Positions 23,235 through 27,420 of a stretch of 27,420 nucleotides of DNA are shown piece after piece. Source of the stretch: an uncultured Duncaniella sp. (GTDB lineage Bacteria > Bacteroidota > Bacteroidia > Bacteroidales > Muribaculaceae). The number at the start of each line of letters is the position of its first letter. Position 1 is the first letter of the stretch. Below the pieces are notes generated by a model that searched no databases, was not told where the DNA came from, and worked only from the letters and a program-made list of their open reading frames with translations. The stretch is from positions 1 through 27,420 of the forward strand of contig CAJTMJ010000042.1 in assembly GCA_910577335.1 (NCBI GenBank), in the 5' to 3' direction. The position numbers and the translations under genes are program-made.

Positions 23235-23932
23235 TAAAGACCTGACTTGGTGGTGACCAAGATAGCACCGTTGGCACCACGCGCGCCATATTGAGAGGCA
23301 TCCTTAAGCACCTCCACATGGTCAACGTCATATATGCTTATAAAGTCGAGCGACTTCACCTCTATTCCGTCCACTATATATAGCGGAGTGCTGGAGAGCA
23401 TTAACGAACGTTGTCCCCTTATGTTGACATCCATCTCACCGCCGCTCCCGTTAGTGATGTTAAGTCCCGGCACAAGCCCCCGCAATGCCCCGAGTATGCT
23501 CCGTTCACCCGTACGGCGAAGCTGATCACCGCTGATGCCTGAACTTACGCCGGTAAACTCACGGCGCTTCACATACCAGTAACCCATGTTCACAAGCTCA
23601 TCGTCCTGTGAGGCACTGCTTACCTGATGGTCATCACGAAGTATTATTTTTATGCTCTGCCGCCCGTCCACGGGTATGCGCACCTTCTGTTTCTTCTTAA
23701 ACACCAGTGTCAAGGTGTCGGTCGGCGCTACGTCGGTAAGCCCGAAGCGACCTTTTTTGTCGGTGGTGGCATATCGTTTCTCATTTGTGGTGTAAACCCT
23801 GACTTTCTTTGCGGGCGAAAGGTCTTCATTTAATATCAGCCCGTTGAACGGCACATCAGCCATGGCTGACATGCATATCGACATCATGACCACAGACACA
23901 GGCAAGCCTAAGTGAAAACGTGAGGGTTTCAT
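23234..23932 (-). CDS. Free-standing SusC-type TonB plug-domain protein
   Basis: The 232-residue exported protein has a signal peptide (cleavage near SAMA, residue 25), a CarboxypepD_reg-like beta-sandwich (about 28-98, FNGLILNEDLSPAKKVRVYTT) and a plug domain (about 120-232). The plug has LRGLVPGLNITNGSG, NIRGQRSL, TPLYIVDGIEV and VEVLKDASQYGARGANGAILVTTKSG. SusC-type transporters continue from this point into a 22-strand barrel. Here a stop follows directly and rnhB begins 23 nt away on the opposite strand, so no barrel exists. It may be a plug-only protein with its own role or the relic of a transporter. It lies 45 nt after the glycosyltransferase gene and is probably co-transcribed. Confidence 0.8.
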   Translation of the reverse strand: MKPSRFHLGLPVSVVMMSICMSAMADVPFNGLILNEDLSPAKKVRVYTTNEKRYATTDKKGRFGLTDVAPTDTLTLVFKKKQKVRIPVDGRQSIKIILRDDHQVSSASQDDELVNMGYWYVKRREFTGVSSGISGDQLRRTGERSILGALRGLVPGLNITNGSGGEMDVNIRGQRSLMLSSTPLYIVDGIEVKSLDFISIYDVDHVEVLKDASQYGARGANGAILVTTKSGL

Positions 23933-23977
23933 TTATACATCAGTATTTAGAGGGTGTCACACAAATTCAAAATCTTA

Positions 23978-24736
23978 TCATTTCTTCTTGGAGAGAGCCT
24001 TGGCAGCCGAATAGGCAAGCAGCTCGGAGCGGTAATGGGCGGCGGCAATCTCACGCCCCACACTACCTTCAAGTATGCCTCCTTCGGTTATATATGTGTG
24101 CCAGAAGGCTTTCATTCCATGCATGAAGGGGGACAGTGGACCTATCTTTTCTTTATTCACTGCTAATACCCTCGCTTTCATAGCCGCATGACGGCGGCTC
24201 ACATCGGCATATTGCTCCTTGGTGTCGCAACGGTAATGCAGTATGTCGCCGTCGATAAGTTCGGGCTTCACGGAGTCACGGAATATCACTTTTTCAGCCA
24301 CGTCACGGAGGTTCCAGTTGGCATACCGCTTGTCAAACAGGCGTATCTGGAGGTCGGGATACCAGCCGCAATGTTTCACCGGCATACCGCAATAGAAATT
24401 TAACCTCGACACATTGTAGACCCTGTGGCTGAATCCCTCTTCCTTCATGCGTTTTATCGATTCCTGCAGGGCGGGCGAGAGCACCTCGTCGGCGTCGATC
24501 GAAAGCACGTACTGGTGGGTGGTGAGCGATGTGGCATACTGACGCTGAGCGCCGAATCCGTCAAAAAGTCTGCGGGTGATGCGGCAGCCATATTGCTCAC
24601 ATATTTCCACGGTGCGGTCGGTGGAGTAGGAATCCACCACGATAATCTCGTCGGCAACTCCACACAATGATTCCAGACAAGCGCCTATGCGCTTCTCCTC
24701 ATTATATGCTAATATCGTAGCCGACAATTTCACCAT
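23978..24736 (-). CDS. Family 2 glycosyltransferase (WaaE/KdtX-like)
   Basis: GT-A enzyme likely to add a sugar to lipopolysaccharide core or another surface glycan on the cytosolic side. The 252 residues open with LSATILAYNEEKRIGACL, then EIIVVDSYSTDRTVEI and the metal-binding DAD in YVLSIDADEVLSP near 86-98. The CGWYPDLQIRLFDKR block followed by ILHYRC matches WaaE-like enzymes. I use the ATG at 24736 because a TACATTTG box at 24755-24762 overlaps the alternative start at 24757. It is the first gene of a pair with the plug protein. Confidence 0.87.
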   Translation of the reverse strand: MVKLSATILAYNEEKRIGACLESLCGVADEIIVVDSYSTDRTVEICEQYGCRITRRLFDGFGAQRQYATSLTTHQYVLSIDADEVLSPALQESIKRMKEEGFSHRVYNVSRLNFYCGMPVKHCGWYPDLQIRLFDKRYANWNLRDVAEKVIFRDSVKPELIDGDILHYRCDTKEQYADVSRRHAAMKARVLAVNKEKIGPLSPFMHGMKAFWHTYITEGGILEGSVGREIAAAHYRSELLAYSAAKALSKKK

Positions 24737-24754
24737 GGCATTAATTACGTTACG

Positions 24755-24762
24755 CAAATGTA
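24755..24762 (-). promoter_or_regulatory. -7 promoter box of the glycosyltransferase gene
   Basis: TACATTTG matches TAnnTTTG. The predicted start falls about 13 nt before the 24736 ATG and after the 24757 ATG, which supports the shorter protein. Confidence 0.5.
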
Positions 24763-24851
24763 ATATTAATATTTCACTTATTAAGCATTTAAGCCGATTT
24801 TTTATTCACCCCGCCTGTTTTTCCTCTTTTACTGATACAAGCAGCCATATT

Positions 24852-25646
24852 TTACCATTTATGATCGCCCCACGCATCATTGAACTCCTCGACGGTGATG
24901 AATTGTTGGTAATGCCAATTAATATCGTCAAACTCGATATCTAAAAACTCATATCCGTCACATTGGGGATGCTCACGGTCAAGATATATTTTCCCCGTTG
25001 GAGTCACTATTAATTCAGATACCAGATTCTTACTCAAGAAATGTAAGTAAGCAGTATCTTTGCCATTCTCAACTCCACATCTTATGTAACTGTCCACATC
25101 GTCCCAAGGAACTCGCTTTATGCCTTGATATTCCTCATAAGTGCCTAATATATACCCATATTTAAATCTATCCATTACAGATTTATATGAAAATACCCAA
25201 CCCAATTCAATCTCATTTGAATAAGATTTTGGTATAACATCAAAACTTTTGCAAACTTGATTGACATGCCATAGTCGCCACATTCCAGGCGGATTATATT
25301 TTATTATTTGCTCTTTCTCAGAATCATAATAATCGCTGTCAAGCAATGCAAACCAAATTCTATTTAATTTATCCAATTCCAAGTCATCCGATTTACCAAC
25401 TTTATACCAAATGCCATTCTCTATACCTTCACGTAAAACCGTATGAAGATAGAATACAACCTCATCTTTTACTATTTCGTCAATATTTGGTTTATAATCC
25501 AAAGGATACTTACGTTTAAAACCTCTAATCACTGAGCTATTTAACGCTTCCGTATCATTGGCTATGTATTGGAAGTAAACCTTATATTTGCCATCGATCT
25601 CAGCACAGAAAATATTACCGATTCTTGTTACAATTCTCTTTGCCAT
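24852..25646 (-). CDS. Tandem paralogue 1 of an unrecognised family (possible immunity-type)
   Basis: The 264-residue soluble-looking protein has no signal peptide or membrane segment. It begins MAKRIVTRIGNIFCAEIDGKY and ends ITVEEFNDAWGDHKW, patterns shared with the two upstream copies. Other shared blocks are VFYLHTVLREGIE, WYKVGKSDDL, a WHVN element and VPWDDVDSY. I do not recognise a named family with confidence. The K-x-G-N-[IV]-F opening recalls Imm26-like immunity proteins, but this is only an impression. It starts at the ATG at 25646, 10 nt after paralogue 2; upstream extension to 25748 would overlap that gene's C-terminus. It is the most diverged copy at its C-terminal third (LSKNLVSELIVTPTG against VGKKAVAIVIVTP). 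Confidence 0.7.
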   Translation of the reverse strand: MAKRIVTRIGNIFCAEIDGKYKVYFQYIANDTEALNSSVIRGFKRKYPLDYKPNIDEIVKDEVVFYLHTVLREGIENGIWYKVGKSDDLELDKLNRIWFALLDSDYYDSEKEQIIKYNPPGMWRLWHVNQVCKSFDVIPKSYSNEIELGWVFSYKSVMDRFKYGYILGTYEEYQGIKRVPWDDVDSYIRCGVENGKDTAYLHFLSKNLVSELIVTPTGKIYLDREHPQCDGYEFLDIEFDDINWHYQQFITVEEFNDAWGDHKW

Positions 25647-25656
25647 AAGATAATTT

Positions 25657-26490
25657 TTACCATTTATGATCGCCCCACACCTCACTGAACTCCTCGGGAG
25701 TGATGAATTGATCGTCGTCCCAATTGATGTCGCCAAAATCACCCTCAAACATTTTAAATTCTACGGATGTTGGATGATTTTTATCAAGATGGACTTTCCC
25801 TTTTGGCGTGACTATAACTATAGCAACAGCCTTCTTACCTACAAAATGGAAATAAGCTACATCTTCACTACTCATGGCTTTCAATTTCGTGTAAGAATGG
25901 ACATCTTCCAGTGGTATTTTTTTAATACCATCATATTCCCCAATTGCTGTTTTCATATAACCAAATTCAATCCATTCAATAATTCCTATATATGAAAAAA
26001 CAGCACCCGGTTCTATGGTTGGATGATCGGATTCTTCAAATTTTTTAATATTTCTGAGTTGTCCTAAATATATCCGCTCTTCATTCACATGCCATACCCA
26101 CCAATTATCCTGAGTATTAAATTTAGAATAATCAACCCTAAAATTTGGATTTCCTAAATAAGTAACGTCCCCAAACCAGACATTTCTTAATGAATCCAAG
26201 CCTAAATTATCTGATTTACCGACTTTATACCATGCACCGACATCTATCCCGGCACGCAGAACAGTATGTGCATAGAATGCCACTTCATTCATTACTATGT
26301 CATCCATTTTGGGGTTCGCATCCAACGGATATCGCCGTTTGAATACACGAATAACGGAACTATTAAGTTGGCTCATGTCATTGGCTATGTACTGGAAGTA
26401 AACTTTATACTTACCATCTATATTAGCATACTTGCCATCGATCTCAGCACAGAAAATATTTCCGATCTTTGTTACAATTCTCTTTGCCAT
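25657..26490 (-). CDS. Tandem paralogue 2, with an internal 7-residue duplication
   Basis: This 277-residue product is the middle member. It shares with paralogue 3 an almost identical C-terminal stretch (VGKKAVAIVIVTPxGKV, FKMFEGDFGDINW, EVWGDHKW). It differs in the centre (about 110-190), where NWWVWHVNEERIYLG and FSYIGIIEWIEFGYM are its own. After CAEIDGKY it repeats ANIDGKY, a diverged 21-bp tandem duplication. The start is the ATG at 26490, 10 nt after the stop of paralogue 3; a 26646 start would overlap that gene. Function unknown. Confidence 0.7.
   Translation of the reverse strand: MAKRIVTKIGNIFCAEIDGKYANIDGKYKVYFQYIANDMSQLNSSVIRVFKRRYPLDANPKMDDIVMNEVAFYAHTVLRAGIDVGAWYKVGKSDNLGLDSLRNVWFGDVTYLGNPNFRVDYSKFNTQDNWWVWHVNEERIYLGQLRNIKKFEESDHPTIEPGAVFSYIGIIEWIEFGYMKTAIGEYDGIKKIPLEDVHSYTKLKAMSSEDVAYFHFVGKKAVAIVIVTPKGKVHLDKNHPTSVEFKMFEGDFGDINWDDDQFITPEEFSEVWGDHKW
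26409..26450. repeat. 21-bp tandem duplication inside paralogue 2
   Basis: Two adjacent 21-nt units at 26409-26429 and 26430-26450 share ACTT.CCATC.AT.T.AGCA. They encode ANIDGKY and AEIDGKY; the other two paralogues have one unit only. Confidence 0.8.
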
Positions 26491-26500
26491 AATAAAATTT

Positions 26501-27295
26501 TTACCATTTATGATCGCCCCACACCTCATTGAACTCCTCGGCGGTGATGAATTCATTGTATTTCCAGTTGATGTCGCCAAAATCACCTTCAAACATTTTG
26601 AATTCACCGGATTTAGGGTGCTGCTCATCCAGATAAACCTTTCCATTTGGCGTGACTATGACTATAGCAACAGCCTTCTTCCCTACAAAATGAAGATAGG
26701 CAACGTCTTCGCTCTCTGAATCCTCCAACTTAGTGTAGCTATCCACATCATCCCAGGGAACACGTTTTGCATAATAATAAATATTATCACTTCCAGAATC
26801 ATAACCATATTTTATCCGTGATATAATACACATATACGGCACAACAGCTCCCTCTTCAAGAGGTCTATATGGATTCTGCATTGGGTTTTCAACACGTTTT
26901 CTTTTTTCATTGACATGCCAAACATATAAGGTATCCAATGGCGAACATTTCACAAACTGAAATTTTTCCCTATCAAATATACTATCGGGAACCGAGCCGA
27001 ACCAAACTTTTGACAACTGATCCAACCCCAAATCGTTTGATTTTCCAACCTTATACCAAGCTCCATCCTCAATACCTACCCTTAAGATTGTATGCATGTA
27101 GAATATAACTTCATCCTTTACTATGTCATCTATTTTTGGATTTGCATCCAATGGATAACGCTGTTTAAACACTCTTATTATTGCACTGTTCAATTGTTCT
27201 GAATCTTTGGCGATGTATTGGAGATACACTTTGTACTTGCCATCGATCTCAGCACAGAAAACATTTCCTACTTTTATCACGATTCGTTTTGCCAT
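26501..27295 (-). CDS. Tandem paralogue 3, first gene of the array operon
   Basis: The 264-residue product begins MAKRIVIKVGNVFCAEIDGKY, then FKQRYPLDANPKIDDIVKDEV, WYKVGKSNDLGLDQL and YVWHVNEKRKRV, ending AEEFNEVWGDHKW. It has the same layout as its two downstream copies: conserved N-terminal 100 and C-terminal 70 residues around a variable centre. It is AT-rich compared with the rest of the window. A TAAATTTG box at 27341-27348 should drive all three genes. No toxin, secretion or recombinase gene is visible before the window ends. Function unknown. Confidence 0.7.
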   Translation of the reverse strand: MAKRIVIKVGNVFCAEIDGKYKVYLQYIAKDSEQLNSAIIRVFKQRYPLDANPKIDDIVKDEVIFYMHTILRVGIEDGAWYKVGKSNDLGLDQLSKVWFGSVPDSIFDREKFQFVKCSPLDTLYVWHVNEKRKRVENPMQNPYRPLEEGAVVPYMCIISRIKYGYDSGSDNIYYYAKRVPWDDVDSYTKLEDSESEDVAYLHFVGKKAVAIVIVTPNGKVYLDEQHPKSGEFKMFEGDFGDINWKYNEFITAEEFNEVWGDHKW

Positions 27296-27340
27296 AAGGA
27301 GAGGATTTTTAACATGATAAATTGATTTAAGGTTGCTTTA

Positions 27341-27348
27341 CAAATTTA
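27341..27348 (-). promoter_or_regulatory. -7 promoter box of the paralogue array
   Basis: TAAATTTG matches TAnnTTTG, with a leader of about 40 nt. A TTTTTG lies upstream but at about 31 nt, too far for a standard -33 box. Confidence 0.5.
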
Positions 27349-27420
27349 ATACTTTATTCGGCGTAATTTAAGTACATGACAAAAATTTGAAAACATCGAA
27401 TTTTGGGGTATAAGTCGGAC

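Noticed and set aside
25647..25748. Upstream extension of paralogue 1 (and the similar one of paralogue 2 at 26491-26646)
   Set aside because: The extra residues are the out-of-frame reading of the preceding gene's conserved 3' end; the MAKRI start is shared by all three copies.

Overview
This looks like about 27 kb of chromosome from the Bacteroidales, probably near Muribaculaceae/Bacteroides. The evidence is the repertoire (DUF4254, WbqC-like, SusC-type plug, a long LepB beside dapB) and the promoters: many genes follow a TAnnTTTG -7 box, several with TTTG about 20 nt further upstream, which is the Bacteroidetes vegetative promoter. Ribosome-binding sites are not obvious, as expected for the group. 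Genus placement is an inference from gene content.

Layout. 1-720: a broken DUF1016/YhcG-type gene and a tRNA-Pro(TGG) with its own promoter and terminator. 720-4760 (minus): metF, then a wbqC-like gene, lepB and dapB; the last three are tightly packed behind one promoter. 4793-6983: a secreted glycosidase-like TIM-barrel gene, divergent from a D-2-hydroxyacid dehydrogenase. 7007-14044 (all minus): a MalY/PatB C-S lyase, uvrC, apt, mnmG, ybeY and a DUF4254 gene. A perfect parS-type palindrome lies between mnmG and apt, which suggests the locus is on the origin-proximal side of the chromosome. 14211-18455 (plus): a radical SAM protein, an LD-carboxypeptidase and a large secreted beta-helix protein. 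18400-18680: a dense repeat zone that includes a 17-bp-stem hairpin. 18675-19977 (minus): frr and pyrH. 20124-21547: a small accessory pair, one gene with hexapeptide repeats and one KilA-N gene. 21898-23210 (plus): an OmpR-type regulator lacking the phosphoacceptor Asp, then rnhB. 23234-24736 (minus): a free-standing TonB plug protein and a family-2 glycosyltransferase. 24852-27295 (minus): three tandem paralogues of unknown function in an AT-rich operon.

Most of the window is housekeeping: translation and RNA (mnmG, ybeY, frr, tRNA, rnhB), repair (uvrC), nucleotides (apt, pyrH), one-carbon and amino-acid metabolism (metF, dapB, malY), and envelope (lepB, ldcA, glycosyltransferase). The parts that invite follow-up are the triple-paralogue array (possibly an orphan immunity-type cluster), the atypical response regulator with no kinase nearby, the plug-only TonB protein, the parS site, and the repeat zone that supplies the end of a coding sequence. 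I do not see a complete, clearly new multi-gene system; the paralogue array is the best candidate and it runs toward the window edge.
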